Positions 1-8,023 of a stretch of 12,841 bases of DNA are shown here, one piece after another. The notes under the pieces were generated by a model, which was not told the origin of the DNA, did no database searches, and was given only the letters and a program-made list of their open reading frames with translations. The DNA comes from Pseudomonadota bacterium. GTDB taxonomy: Bacteria > Pseudomonadota > Alphaproteobacteria > Caulobacterales > Caulobacteraceae. Position 1 is the first letter of the stretch; each line of letters begins with the position of its first letter. The stretch covers positions 1 through 12,841 of the forward strand of contig JAEZEZ010000126.1 of the NCBI GenBank assembly GCA_023432855.1, written 5' to 3'. The translations under genes and the position numbers were made by a program.

Positions 1-1036
<1,036 letters not shown>

Positions 1037-1145
1037 GACTACTCGCGCGCAGGGACCCGGCCGCGCCGCAAGGCGCCCCGGAGCCGATCGACATGTGGGT
1101 TAAGCGGATCGTCTAGGCGCAGATTCTGGCCGGCGCAAGGCGCAT

Positions 1146-1263
1146 CCCTCTCCTTCAGGAGAGGACGGGGATGCGGAGCAGACCCGGGTGAGGCGCCGGC
1201 GGCTTCACAACCGCCTCACCCGCTCCGGCGCGCACGGCGCGCCGCTCGCGTCCTCTCCTGAAG
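1146..1263. repeat. folded intergenic repeat between the DUF1624 gene and carB
   Basis: The 253-bp gap 1037-1289 has no credible gene but holds a nested inverted repeat. The outer arms are a perfect 15-bp match, 1153-1167 (cttcaggagaggacg) against 1249-1263. The inner arms are a perfect 10-bp match, 1186-1195 (gggtgaggcg) against 1212-1221. The left outer arm also forms its own 8-bp hairpin, 1147-1164, with a 2-base loop. Dispersed repeats built from CTCTCC...GGAGAG and GGTGAGG blocks are common between genes in high-GC proteobacteria, so this is probably one copy of such a family (inference). It sits right after the stop of the upstream membrane-protein gene and about 110 bp before carB, so the RNA hairpin could shorten or separate transcripts. 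Confidence 0.75.
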
Positions 1264-1289
1264 AAAAGGCAGGCGTGCGGCGCTGCGCC

Positions 1290-2501
1290 TCACAGATAAC
1301 TCAGCCACCAGTCCTTTCGCCGGCGCTTCACCGCGCCGAACCAGCGGGCCGGCAGGTAGAGGATGGCCACGACCAGCAGCCAGACCAGCCAGACCACCCA
1401 CAGGTCGAAGCCCCAGCCCTGCAGCTTGGACGGATCGGCGATCCACTCGACGAAGTCGTTCGGGTCCCGGCCCATGGCCACGCCGGTCGCCATCGCCAGG
1501 CCGTGGGCGATGTAGATGTGCAGCACATAGACGAAGAGCGGCACGCGCCCGTAGGTCAGGAACAGCTCCGCGAGCGGCCCGCGCAGCCGCTCGAACAGGG
1601 CGAGCAGCAGGAAGCCGATCCCCAGGGTGATCAGCACGAATTGCAGCGACGGCGGGTATTTCTGCACGTCGAAGAAGCTCATGGCGGTGGAGACGCCGTC
1701 GGCGTGCTGGGTCCACGGGGTCGGGTTGCCGTAGGCGTTCAGCCCCCGCAGGATCAGGAACATGGCGATGAAGCCCGCGCCCAGGATCAGCAGGGTGCGC
1801 ACGCGCTCGGCCGCCGGCTTCAGGAACAGTCCGCCCAGGCCGTAGCCCAGGCAGATCACGCCCAGCCACGGCAGGGCCGGATAGGCCACGAACAGGGCCC
1901 AGCCCTCGCCGCGCATCAGCCCCTGCTCGTGGATCAGGTTCCAGGCCGGCGCCGCGCCGCCAAGGTCCGGCGGATCGATCGGGTCGAGCAGGTTGTGCCC
2001 GGCCACGATCAGCACGCCGACCAGCAGCACCGCCCGCGGCCCGAGCCAGACCAGCGCCGAGAGCAGCACCATGCTGATCCCGATGGCCCAGATGACCTGC
2101 AGGAACGGCGCGCCGAAGCCGAAGCTCCAGCCGAAGTTGATCACCGTCAGTTCCAGCACGATCAGCCACAGCCCGCGGCTGAACAGGAACCAGGACAGGG
2201 ACTTCGTGTCCCCGTCGCGCGCCCCCTTCAGGAAGGCGGAGACGCCGGCCAGGAACACGAAGCTCGGCGCGCACAGGTGGGTGATCCAGCGCGTCATGTA
2301 GAGCGCCGGGTTGGAGGTCTCGGGGTCGAGCGGATTGATGGTGAAGGCGCTCGCGTGGAAGAAGTCGCGCACGTGGTCGAGCACCATCAGGATGATGACC
2401 AGGCCGCGCAGGATGTCGATCGAACTGAGACGCCCGTCGATGCGGATCGGTCCGGCCGGCTCGGCGTCCGTAGCCAGGTGCGGCTGCGCCTGCGCGCTCA
2501 T
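1290..2501 (-). CDS. DUF1624 / HGSNAT-like multispan membrane protein
   Basis: This 403-residue inner-membrane protein has many hydrophobic segments, roughly ten, for example 31-47, 78-91, 107-124 and the C-terminal WVVWLVWLLVVAILYL. The N-terminal signature RLSSIDILRGLVIILMVLDH followed by VRDFF and the downstream TRWITHLCAPSFVFLAG match the DUF1624 family. That family is related to the membrane domain of heparan-alpha-glucosaminide N-acetyltransferase, which moves acetyl groups across a membrane. The D42-H43 pair is the likely conserved polar site, but the bacterial substrate is unknown. The start is supported by a GGGAGG-type Shine-Dalgarno (complement of 2507-2513), 5 nt before the ATG. 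The short Lys/Arg-rich C-terminus (AVKRRRKDWW) suggests a cytoplasmic tail. It lies 61 bp after the S41 homologue and may be cotranscribed with it. The family call is firm; function is open. Confidence 0.88.
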   Translation of the reverse strand: MSAQAQPHLATDAEPAGPIRIDGRLSSIDILRGLVIILMVLDHVRDFFHASAFTINPLDPETSNPALYMTRWITHLCAPSFVFLAGVSAFLKGARDGDTKSLSWFLFSRGLWLIVLELTVINFGWSFGFGAPFLQVIWAIGISMVLLSALVWLGPRAVLLVGVLIVAGHNLLDPIDPPDLGGAAPAWNLIHEQGLMRGEGWALFVAYPALPWLGVICLGYGLGGLFLKPAAERVRTLLILGAGFIAMFLILRGLNAYGNPTPWTQHADGVSTAMSFFDVQKYPPSLQFVLITLGIGFLLLALFERLRGPLAELFLTYGRVPLFVYVLHIYIAHGLAMATGVAMGRDPNDFVEWIADPSKLQGWGFDLWVVWLVWLLVVAILYLPARWFGAVKRRRKDWWLSYL

Positions 2502-2562
2502 TTCGACCTCCCCCGAGGCTGTCGGCGAGCACTGTTATCCGATTGCCCGCCCCTGTAAAACG

Positions 2563-3954
2563 TCAGCCCTTCCAGAAGGGCGTCCAGGCCTCGCGCTGGC
2601 TCGGCCGGGCGAAGAAGTGCAGGCGCTCGCGGCTGAACTCGTCCGGCGCCGCGGAGGTGTCGTGGGACAGCGCCAACGCCAGGGCGGGGTCACGCCCCTC
2701 CCTCCAGGCCGGGAACGTCGCGGGCGAGGGAAGGTCGGGCATGATCGTATCGCGCTCGTCCATCGGATAGCTGTCGAACCACGGGAGCGAGGAGACGATC
2801 GCGGTGATCCCGGTCGACTCTCCGCGGAACATCTCCGAGTCGCCGTAGTGGTTCGGCGAGGAGCCCGTTGGTTCGCCGACGAACAGTGCCCACGTCTCCC
2901 GTTCCAGCCGCGTGGCGAGGTTCTGGGCGGCGGAGAAGGTGGCGGGACCGGTCATCACGTAGAGGCCGCCCGGCCGGTTGAAGCGCGAGCGGCCCAGCAC
3001 CCGGCGCAGCGCCTCGCCGGTGAAATTGTTTCCTCCGCCGTTGCGGCGCAGATCGATGACGACCCGGCGCATGGCAGGCCGCTCCATGGCCGCGAACGCT
3101 TCACGAGTGAGCTGTTCAAAGGTGCGGCCCTCGACGTCGCCCATCTCGTCGATGGAGACATAGACGGCGCGCGACTGGGGCAGGGGATGAACGAAGTTGC
3201 CGGCCCCGTACTGCGCCCGCCAGGCTTCCCGCTCGGAGGTCCGGCGCTCGAGCTTCGTCCTCTGCCCGCCGTCGCGTCGGGGTCGCAGCGTCGCCGCGAG
3301 CGGGCGGCCGTCGTCGCCCGTGGCGTCGATCCTCAGCGGCGCCTCGGCGGTGGGCGTGACCTCCAGCCCCTGCAGCAGGGCGGCGTTGTTGAACAGGGTC
3401 CAGGCCCAGTTCAGGGCCCACGCCTCGCTGCCCGGCCACACCTCGATCAGCCGGCGCATCAGCTCGGCGTCCGAAACCCCGTTCACCGCCCGCACGCGGG
3501 CGCCGAGCAGCGGGAGGGCCTCGTCCCGCGCCTCCGTGACGAAGAAGCCGTCGTGGAAGGCCTTCACCCTGAGCGGCAGGTCGTGGCCGAACGGCCCCTG
3601 CGCGAACGCAGGCGGCGTGGCGCCGGTGAACTCGAAGGGCAGGACGGTGGTGTGGCCGTCGCGGAACCAGCTGAGCGCGCGCCACAACCCGACGAAGAAG
3701 GCGCCGTCGGTCAGCCGCTCGGCGTCGGCCTCCAGCGCCGTCCAGGTCTCGCGCCACTTCGCATCGGCCGCCGCTTCCCGGCCGCGCGGGTGGGTCGTCT
3801 CCGCGAAGGATCGCAGGGCGGCGACATCGCCGCGCCTCCCGGACGGGACGGAGGATCGTCGCTCCACCGGCCTCTCCTGTCGTGCATGCGCAGCCGGGGC
3901 GCCCTGCGCCGCCCCCGCCACAGCCAGCCCCGCAAGGGCGCGTCGCGTCCACAT
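2563..3954 (-). CDS. exported S41-family peptidase homologue
   Basis: This 463-residue protein has an N-terminal export signal: TRRALAGLAVAG at 3-14 resembles a Tat twin-arginine signal, with possible cleavage after an Ala-rich stretch near residue 24. It is therefore probably periplasmic. The S41 (C-terminal processing protease / tricorn-core) fold shows in DGHT (99-102), VVIDLRRNGGGNN (298-310), the nucleophile-type segment GPATFSAAQNLA with candidate Ser341, and GEPTGSSPNHYGD (360-372). In the Ser-Lys members of S41 the lysine lies about 25 residues after the serine; here that position is Ser366 and no lysine is nearby, so a tricorn-like Ser/His arrangement or loss of activity is possible. 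No PDZ domain is evident. An AAGG Shine-Dalgarno (complement of 3962-3965) lies 7-8 nt before the ATG. It is 106 bp after the GNAT gene and 61 bp before the DUF1624 gene. Substrate unknown. Confidence 0.85.
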   Translation of the reverse strand: MWTRRALAGLAVAGAAQGAPAAHARQERPVERRSSVPSGRRGDVAALRSFAETTHPRGREAAADAKWRETWTALEADAERLTDGAFFVGLWRALSWFRDGHTTVLPFEFTGATPPAFAQGPFGHDLPLRVKAFHDGFFVTEARDEALPLLGARVRAVNGVSDAELMRRLIEVWPGSEAWALNWAWTLFNNAALLQGLEVTPTAEAPLRIDATGDDGRPLAATLRPRRDGGQRTKLERRTSEREAWRAQYGAGNFVHPLPQSRAVYVSIDEMGDVEGRTFEQLTREAFAAMERPAMRRVVIDLRRNGGGNNFTGEALRRVLGRSRFNRPGGLYVMTGPATFSAAQNLATRLERETWALFVGEPTGSSPNHYGDSEMFRGESTGITAIVSSLPWFDSYPMDERDTIMPDLPSPATFPAWREGRDPALALALSHDTSAAPDEFSRERLHFFARPSQREAWTPFWKG

Positions 3955-4060
3955 GCCCAGACCTTGGCGGCCGGGGCGGCCCGGGGGCGAGTTAATTCGC
4001 GGAAAGTGATTATCGTTCAGCGGCCAGCGACTGCGGAGGCGCGACGAACGACCGGGAAGA

Positions 4061-4576
4061 TCAGGCTGCGTCCGCCGGCCGGCGCATGATCCACTGGGGC
4101 AGGGAGCGCTCGACGAAGGTGTCGGGATCGATCTCGAAGCCGAAGCGCCGATAGAAGCGGATGGCGCGCTCGTTGAAGCGGATGACGTTCAGCCACATGG
4201 GGCGGTCGGTCCCCAGCCAGGCCATGCCGCGGTCCATCAGCGCCTTCGAAACCGGCGTGCCATGGAAGTCGGGGTGCACCATCAGCCAGTCCAGCTCGTG
4301 GCTGTCGGGCGCGTGGCGGGTGGCGATGACGAAGCCGGCCAGCCGCTCGCCTGCGAAGGCGGCGGCGAAGTGCTGGTGGCCGGCGGCCGCCGCGTCCCGC
4401 GCGATCGGGCCGCTGATGTCGACGATGCGCTGGTTGTCGGCCAGCTGCTCGGGCGTCATGCCCTCACGATAGAAGGTCGCGCCGATGGCCGCGCGGGTCA
4501 GGTCGCGGACCCCGTCCTCGCTCGTGCGCGCAAAGGCCTCGGCGTCGGCCAGAAACTCGAACCCGTCAGGGGCCAT
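4061..4576 (-). CDS. GNAT-family N-acetyltransferase
   Basis: This 171-residue single-domain GCN5-related acetyltransferase, probably cytoplasmic, transfers an acyl group from acyl-CoA to an amine. The acceptor cannot be read from the sequence. The strand-4 region ELDWLMVHPDFHGTPVSKAL sits at the CoA-loop position, but the usual R/Q-x-x-G-x-G/A pattern is degenerate (FHGTPV). Motif B is typical: NERAIRFYRRFGFE near 148-161. The N-terminal ~50 residues form the variable acceptor side. The ATG is 6 nt after the stop of the tiny gene 4583-4789 and lacks a strong Shine-Dalgarno, which suggests translational coupling in a carA-small gene-GNAT operon. Whether it acts in pyrimidine or arginine metabolism is unproven; the link is position only. 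Confidence 0.88.
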   Translation of the reverse strand: MAPDGFEFLADAEAFARTSEDGVRDLTRAAIGATFYREGMTPEQLADNQRIVDISGPIARDAAAAGHQHFAAAFAGERLAGFVIATRHAPDSHELDWLMVHPDFHGTPVSKALMDRGMAWLGTDRPMWLNVIRFNERAIRFYRRFGFEIDPDTFVERSLPQWIMRRPADAA

Positions 4577-4582
4577 CGCGCG

Positions 4583-4789
4583 TCAGCGCGCCTGGTCGAG
4601 CAGTTGCTCGGGCGTCTCCACCACGAGCAGGGTGCGTTCGGCCCACATGTTGTCGATGTGGACGGCGGTGAGGGCCGTTTGCCGGCCCTTCGCCGGCTGG
4701 ACCGACAGGCGCCGCACGTGCGCCAGGTTGATCCAGTGCACCATTCCGTCAGCCTCGGTGGCGCGGGCGAAACGCGGTTGGTCCTTCAC
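4583..4789 (-). CDS. small conserved-looking protein, coupled to carA (68 aa)
   Basis: Reading from a GTG at 4789-4787, which overlaps the carA stop by 3 bases, this frame encodes 68 residues beginning VKDQPRFARATEADGMVHWI and containing LAHVRRLSVQ. A strong Shine-Dalgarno (GGAGAAGG, complement of 4797-4804) lies 7 nt before the GTG, inside the end of carA, which decides the start; an internal ATG at residue 16 is the alternative. There is no signal peptide or membrane segment. Short beta-prone stretches (MVHWINLAHVRRLSV, TALTAVHIDNM, ERTLLVVETPEQLL) suggest a small, mostly-beta domain with a C-terminal helix. I do not recognise the family. Its position between carA and the GNAT gene, with only 6 bp to the latter, supports a real cotranscribed gene. 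Function unknown. Confidence 0.75.
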   Translation of the reverse strand: MKDQPRFARATEADGMVHWINLAHVRRLSVQPAKGRQTALTAVHIDNMWAERTLLVVETPEQLLDQAR

Positions 4790-5955
4790 GACTTCGCCTT
4801 CTCCATCAGCCCGGCGAAGCGCTCGAACAGGTAGAGGCTGTCCGTCGGCCCGGGCGAGGCCTCGGGGTGATGCTGGACGCTGAACACCGGCTTGTCGGCG
4901 ACCTCGAGGCCGCAGTTGGTGCCGTCGAACAGGGAGACGTGGGTCTCCTTCACAGGCTCGGGCAGGCTGTCGCGGTCGACGGTGAAGCCGTGGTTCATGG
5001 ATACGATCTCGACCTTGCCGGTGGTCAGGTCCTTCACCGGGTGGTTCGCGCCGTGATGGCCCTGGTCCATCTTCACGGTCCTGGCGCCCAGCGCCCGGGC
5101 CAGCATCTGATGGCCCAGGCAGATGCCGAACACGGGCTTGCCGCTGTCGACCAGCTTCTGGATCTCGGGGACGGCGTATTCGCCGGTGGCGGCGGGGTCG
5201 CCCGGCCCGTTGGACAGCAGCACGCCGTCGGGATTGCGCGCCAGGATCTCCTCGGCGGTGGTCGAGGCGGGCACCACGGTGGCGCGGGCGCCCACGCTGG
5301 TCAGGGCGCGCAGGATGTTTCGCTTCACCCCGTAGTCGACGACCACCACCTCGTACTTCGGCTGGCCGGCCTTCTCGTAGCCTTCCGGCCAGGTCCACAG
5401 GCCCTCGTCATAGACGAAGGGCTGCAGGCACGACGCGTCCCTGGCCAGGTCGAGGCCCACGAGGCCCGACCATTCCTTCGCCTGGCGCACCAGGGCGTCG
5501 AGGTCGAACTCGCCGTCCGGGCTGTGGGCGACGACGCCGTGGGGCATGCCCTGCTCGCGGATGCGGCGGGTCAGGGATCGGGTGTCGACCCCGGCCAGCC
5601 CGACCACGCCGCGGGTCTTCATCCACTGGTCGAGGCTCTGTTCGGCGCGCCAGTTGGCCGGCGGCGTCGGGACGTCGCGGAAGATGGCGCCGCGGGCGGA
5701 GGTCTCGGCCCCCTGGCCCATCTGCTCCACGTCCTCCAGGTTCACGCCGACGTTGCCGACATGGGGGAAGGTGAAGGCGATGATCTGGCCCATGTAGGAC
5801 GGGTCGGTCAGGATCTCCTGGTAGCCCGTCATGGCCGTGTTGAAGCAGACCTCGCCCAGCGCCTGGCCGGCCGCCCCGCAACCGATCCCCTGCAGGATGG
5901 TCCCGTCGGCCAGAGCGAGCACGCCGGTGGCGCCGGACATCAGTTTCGTCGTCAT
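4786..5955 (-). CDS. carA: carbamoyl-phosphate synthase small (glutaminase) subunit
   Basis: CarA hydrolyses glutamine and channels the ammonia to CarB. The 389 residues match the usual family length (~380). The N-terminal CarA-specific domain contains LGEVCFNTAMTGYQEILTDP (34-52), FTFPHVGNVG (61-70) and GLAGVDTRSLTRRIREQG (119-136). The class I glutamine amidotransferase domain follows, with the oxyanion loop LSNGPGDP (247-254), nucleophile Cys279 in GICLGHQ, and catalytic His363 and Glu365 in HHPEASPGP. All key residues are present, so it should be active. The ATG at 5955-5953 is chosen over upstream in-frame ATGs because family similarity begins there and an AGGAG Shine-Dalgarno (complement of about 5963-5967) precedes it. 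The gene starts a same-strand run; its stop overlaps the start of the next small gene. carB lies ~3.7 kb downstream rather than adjacent. Confidence 0.98.
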   Translation of the reverse strand: MTTKLMSGATGVLALADGTILQGIGCGAAGQALGEVCFNTAMTGYQEILTDPSYMGQIIAFTFPHVGNVGVNLEDVEQMGQGAETSARGAIFRDVPTPPANWRAEQSLDQWMKTRGVVGLAGVDTRSLTRRIREQGMPHGVVAHSPDGEFDLDALVRQAKEWSGLVGLDLARDASCLQPFVYDEGLWTWPEGYEKAGQPKYEVVVVDYGVKRNILRALTSVGARATVVPASTTAEEILARNPDGVLLSNGPGDPAATGEYAVPEIQKLVDSGKPVFGICLGHQMLARALGARTVKMDQGHHGANHPVKDLTTGKVEIVSMNHGFTVDRDSLPEPVKETHVSLFDGTNCGLEVADKPVFSVQHHPEASPGPTDSLYLFERFAGLMEKAKS

Positions 5956-6038
5956 GCGGCGCTCTCCTGCGGGGTGGCGATGATATGGAAACGGCGGCCG
6001 GGGCCCGAGGCTCCGCCCGCCGGGCAAACGGCTGGGTA

Positions 6039-6065
6039 GGTAGTGCCGCAGGGGAGTCGGGTCAA
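6039..6065 (-). promoter_or_regulatory. candidate sigma-70-type promoter for carA
   Basis: On the minus strand, TTGACCC (complement of 6059-6065) fits the Caulobacter housekeeping -35 form TTGACSS. After 12 bases comes GCACTACC (complement of 6039-6046), a partial fit (5 of 8) to GCTANAWC. It would place transcription start about 75-80 bp before the carA ATG. A GAGTC (GANTC, CcrM-type) site overlaps the spacer at 6054-6058. The -10 match is weak, so this is a candidate only. No clear promoter for the divergent DUF1330 gene was found in 5956-6105. Confidence 0.35.
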
Positions 6066-6105
6066 TGCGGTTCCGGGGCCGCACCCGCTGTCGTATGAAA
6101 CTTCC

Positions 6106-6543
6106 ATGAGCTCCCACGTCGACCCCACACGCGACGCCTTCGCCGCCTTTCGCGCGCTTCCCAGCCCCGGCTCCATCCAGATGCTGAATCTGGTGCGGTT
6201 CCGCGAACGCGCGGCCTATCCGGAAGACCATCCGCAGGCGGCCGAAGGTCTGACCGGCGCCCAGGCCTACCGCCGCTACGGCCGGGCCGCCGCCCCGGTG
6301 CTGGCGCGCGTCGGCGGCCGGCAGCTATGGCTGGCGAAGCCGGAGATGACGCTGATCGGGCCGCAGGACGAACGATGGGACATCGCTTTCGTGGCCGAGT
6401 ACCCCAGCGTCGACGCCTTCGCCGCCATGATCCACGATCCGGAATACCGCCAGGCGGTCATCCACCGCCAGGCCGCCGTCGAGGACTCGCGCCTCATCCG
6501 GATGCAGCCGAGCTCCAGCGGAGAAGGATTCGGAGAGGCCTGA
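6106..6543 (+). CDS. DUF1330-family protein
   Basis: This 145-residue soluble protein begins MSSHVDPTRDAFAAFRALP. DUF1330 proteins have a dimeric alpha/beta (ferredoxin-like) fold. The family pattern shows in IQMLNLVRFRERAAYPEDHP, ...AYRRYGR, WDIAFVAEYPSVDAFAAMIHDPEYRQAVIHRQAAVEDSRLI. The His-Arg-x-Ala-Ala-Val-x-Asp-Ser-Arg segment near the C-terminus is typical and may line a pocket, but no reaction is established for this branch. An upstream in-frame ATG at 6043 would add 21 residues that do not look like the family, so 6106 is preferred, although no good Shine-Dalgarno precedes it. Its stop overlaps the start of the DUF1272 gene (ATGA), so the two are translationally coupled. It is divergent from carA across a 150-bp spacer. 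Confidence 0.85.
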   Translation: MSSHVDPTRDAFAAFRALPSPGSIQMLNLVRFRERAAYPEDHPQAAEGLTGAQAYRRYGRAAAPVLARVGGRQLWLAKPEMTLIGPQDERWDIAFVAEYPSVDAFAAMIHDPEYRQAVIHRQAAVEDSRLIRMQPSSSGEGFGEA

Positions 6544-6797
6544 TGCTCGCCCTGCGCCCCAACTGTGAATGCTGCGACCGCGACCTGCCGCCGGACGCGC
6601 CCGCCATGATCTGCACCTTCGAGTGCACCTTCTGCCCCCAATGCGCTGAAGGGACGTTCGCCGGGACCTGCCCGAACTGCGGTGGCGACCTCCAACGCCG
6701 CCCGGTCAGGCCGGCGTCCCTGCTGGCGAAATACCCCCCGTCCACGGAGCGGGTCACCAAGGCCCACCCAGGCTGCGCCGGCGGAACCTTCGCCTGA
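6543..6797 (+). CDS. DUF1272-family cysteine-rich small protein
   Basis: This 84-residue protein starts MLALRPNCECCDRDLPPDAP and matches DUF1272, small putative zinc-binding proteins. Cysteines fall at 8, 10, 11, 24, 28, 31, 34, 43 and 46 (C-x-C-C, C-x2-C-x2-C, C-x2-C), enough for two metal sites. The typical CPNCGG and RRPVRPASLLAKYPPSTERV segments follow. The ATG at 6543 overlaps the TGA of the DUF1330 gene by 4 bp and has a GGAGAGG Shine-Dalgarno at 6532-6538, which fixes the start. The C-terminal AHPGCAGGTFA looks like a lineage-specific tail. There is no signal peptide, so it is probably cytoplasmic. The family is functionally uncharacterised; metal binding is inferred from the cysteine pattern. 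Confidence 0.9.
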   Translation: MLALRPNCECCDRDLPPDAPAMICTFECTFCPQCAEGTFAGTCPNCGGDLQRRPVRPASLLAKYPPSTERVTKAHPGCAGGTFA

Positions 6798-6808
6798 CCG
6801 ACAGTCGT

Positions 6809-7095
6809 CCACGGAAAGCACCGAAAGCACGGAAAAGTGCGAACGCTCCGCCCAGCGGAGCGAACAAAAGAATAGAACCACGAACCACACGAACCACACG
6901 AACAGGTCGCGTCGCCAGCGGCGCTCCTGATCTCGTGTGGAGTCAGGGAAGGACGCGCTCTGCGCGTCGACCGTTCCTCACCGAAGGCGCGCCACGGCGG
7001 CCCCAGCTGCAACCCGTTCGTGTGGTTCGTGTGGTTCGTGGTTCAAAAAATGACGGCCGCACGCCGCACGGTGCGCGCTTCCGTGCTTTCCGTGG
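6809..7095. repeat. large intergenic inverted repeat (perfect 29-bp inner arms, 13-bp outer arms)
   Basis: The 317-bp space 6798-7114 between two convergent genes has no credible gene and is almost filled by this element. The outer arms ccacggaaagcac (6809-6821) and its exact complement (7083-7095) enclose perfect 29-bp inner arms at 6875-6903 and 7016-7044. Each inner arm is itself a short tandem array of a ~9-bp unit (cgaaccaca). The left half also has a 7-bp hairpin, cgctccg (6844-6850) with cggagcg (6856-6862). The central part has a 7-bp stem with a 3-nt loop, gacgcgc/gcgcgtc (6952-6968). It could fold into a long branched hairpin in DNA or RNA and end transcription from both sides. The A-rich CGAACCACA arms differ clearly from the surrounding codon-biased DNA, suggesting a dispersed mobile repeat (MITE- or REPIN-like). 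There is no transposase, and no target-site duplication is obvious. Confidence 0.85.
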
Positions 7096-7114
7096 CCCCT
7101 TCTATTCCCGTCGC

Positions 7115-7963
7115 TCAGGCCTTCGCCGTGACGATCCAGGTCGATGACGGGATGAATACGCCGCCATCGCGGGCGTAGGGCTTCAGGGCGGCGCGGACGC
7201 GGTCCTCGGCCTCGGCGACGAGGTCGCGTTCGGCGCCCGCCTCGCGCAGGGCCGCGCCCAGGGGGCCGACGCGGGTCATCAGCCGCGCCGTCTCGTCCAG
7301 CGGGTTGCCGCCGATGTCAGCGTCGAAGGCTTCCAGCCGCACGTCGCGCCAGCCGCCGGCGTCCAGCACGTCGCGCACCCGCGCCTCCTCGGCGAAGGCG
7401 AAGGGGCCGGGCCAGCCGGGCGCAGGCCGCGGCGGCGCCTCCACCAGATCCTGCGCCGCCTGCATCGGCAGCGACATCCACGGATTGTCCTCGGCGCGGC
7501 GCCAGCAAGCGAAGGCCATGCGGCCGCCGTCCCGGACCGCGCGGCGCAGGTTGGCGAACGCGGCGCCCGGGTCTTCGAAGAACATGACGCCGAAGCGCGA
7601 ATAGACGGCGTCGAAACTGGACGGCCGGAAGGCATGGGTCTGGGCGTCGCCGCTGATCCAGGTGATGCGCGCGGCGCCCGGCTTCACGGGCCGCTCGCGC
7701 GCGGCGCCCAGCAGGGTGTCGGAGATGTCGACGCCGGTGACGGCCCCCTTGGCCCCGACGATGCGGGCCAGGTCCATGGTGGTGGCGCCTGCGCCGCAGC
7801 CCACGTCCAGCACCCGCTCGCCGGGCTGAAGGCGCAACGGCTCCACCGCGCGCCAGCCGATGCGGCCGAGCTGCCTGTCCAGCTGGTCCTGGAACTTCAC
7901 CCAGGTCGGCCCGGCGGCGTTGTTCCAGGCGTCGTACTGATCGGCGTTGGGCAGGGGGCTCAT
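7115..7963 (-). CDS. class I SAM-dependent methyltransferase
   Basis: This 282-residue soluble protein has a Rossmann-fold methyltransferase core: motif I VLDVGCGAG (51-59), the acidic post-I residue in GVDIS (77-81), motif II-like SSFDAVYSRFGVMFFEDP (115-132) and motif III LRRAVRDGGRMAF (139-151). The N-terminus, with its WNNAAGPTWVKFQDQLDRQL segment, is the cap seen in small-molecule methyltransferases of the UbiE/COQ5-like superfamily (Methyltransf_11/25). The C-terminal ~120 residues form the variable substrate lid. The acceptor cannot be predicted. The ATG at 7963 begins the conserved cap; the Shine-Dalgarno is weak. It stands alone: a convergent DUF1272 gene lies beyond the inverted repeat on one side, and a 242-bp gap with a palindromic repeat lies upstream. 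Confidence 0.92.
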   Translation of the reverse strand: MSPLPNADQYDAWNNAAGPTWVKFQDQLDRQLGRIGWRAVEPLRLQPGERVLDVGCGAGATTMDLARIVGAKGAVTGVDISDTLLGAARERPVKPGAARITWISGDAQTHAFRPSSFDAVYSRFGVMFFEDPGAAFANLRRAVRDGGRMAFACWRRAEDNPWMSLPMQAAQDLVEAPPRPAPGWPGPFAFAEEARVRDVLDAGGWRDVRLEAFDADIGGNPLDETARLMTRVGPLGAALREAGAERDLVAEAEDRVRAALKPYARDGGVFIPSSTWIVTAKA

Positions 7964-8023
7964 GGCGGCGTGCTTTACGCCCCGCCGGGGGAGGGGGAAA
8001 GGGTTGTGGGGAAAACCCTAAAA

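Noticed and set aside
1188..2558. Plus-strand 456-codon frame and the 438-codon alternative minus frame over the DUF1624 gene
   Set aside because: Gln/His/Arg-rich low-complexity products; the frame 1290-2501 has membrane segments, family signature and a good ribosome binding site.
2311..4089. Long open plus-strand frame (592 codons) opposite the S41 gene
   Set aside because: Arg/Pro/Gly/Ala-rich product with no family features; it is the mirror of a high-GC gene with clear S41 motifs on the minus strand.
5956..6105. Possible riboswitch or attenuator before carA
   Set aside because: No leader peptide, terminator/antiterminator pair or known aptamer core was visible in the 150-bp spacer.
6875..7044. 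Possible CRISPR-like repeat array
   Set aside because: The two 29-bp copies are inverted, not direct, with only internal ~9-bp tandem units, no regular spacers and no cas genes.
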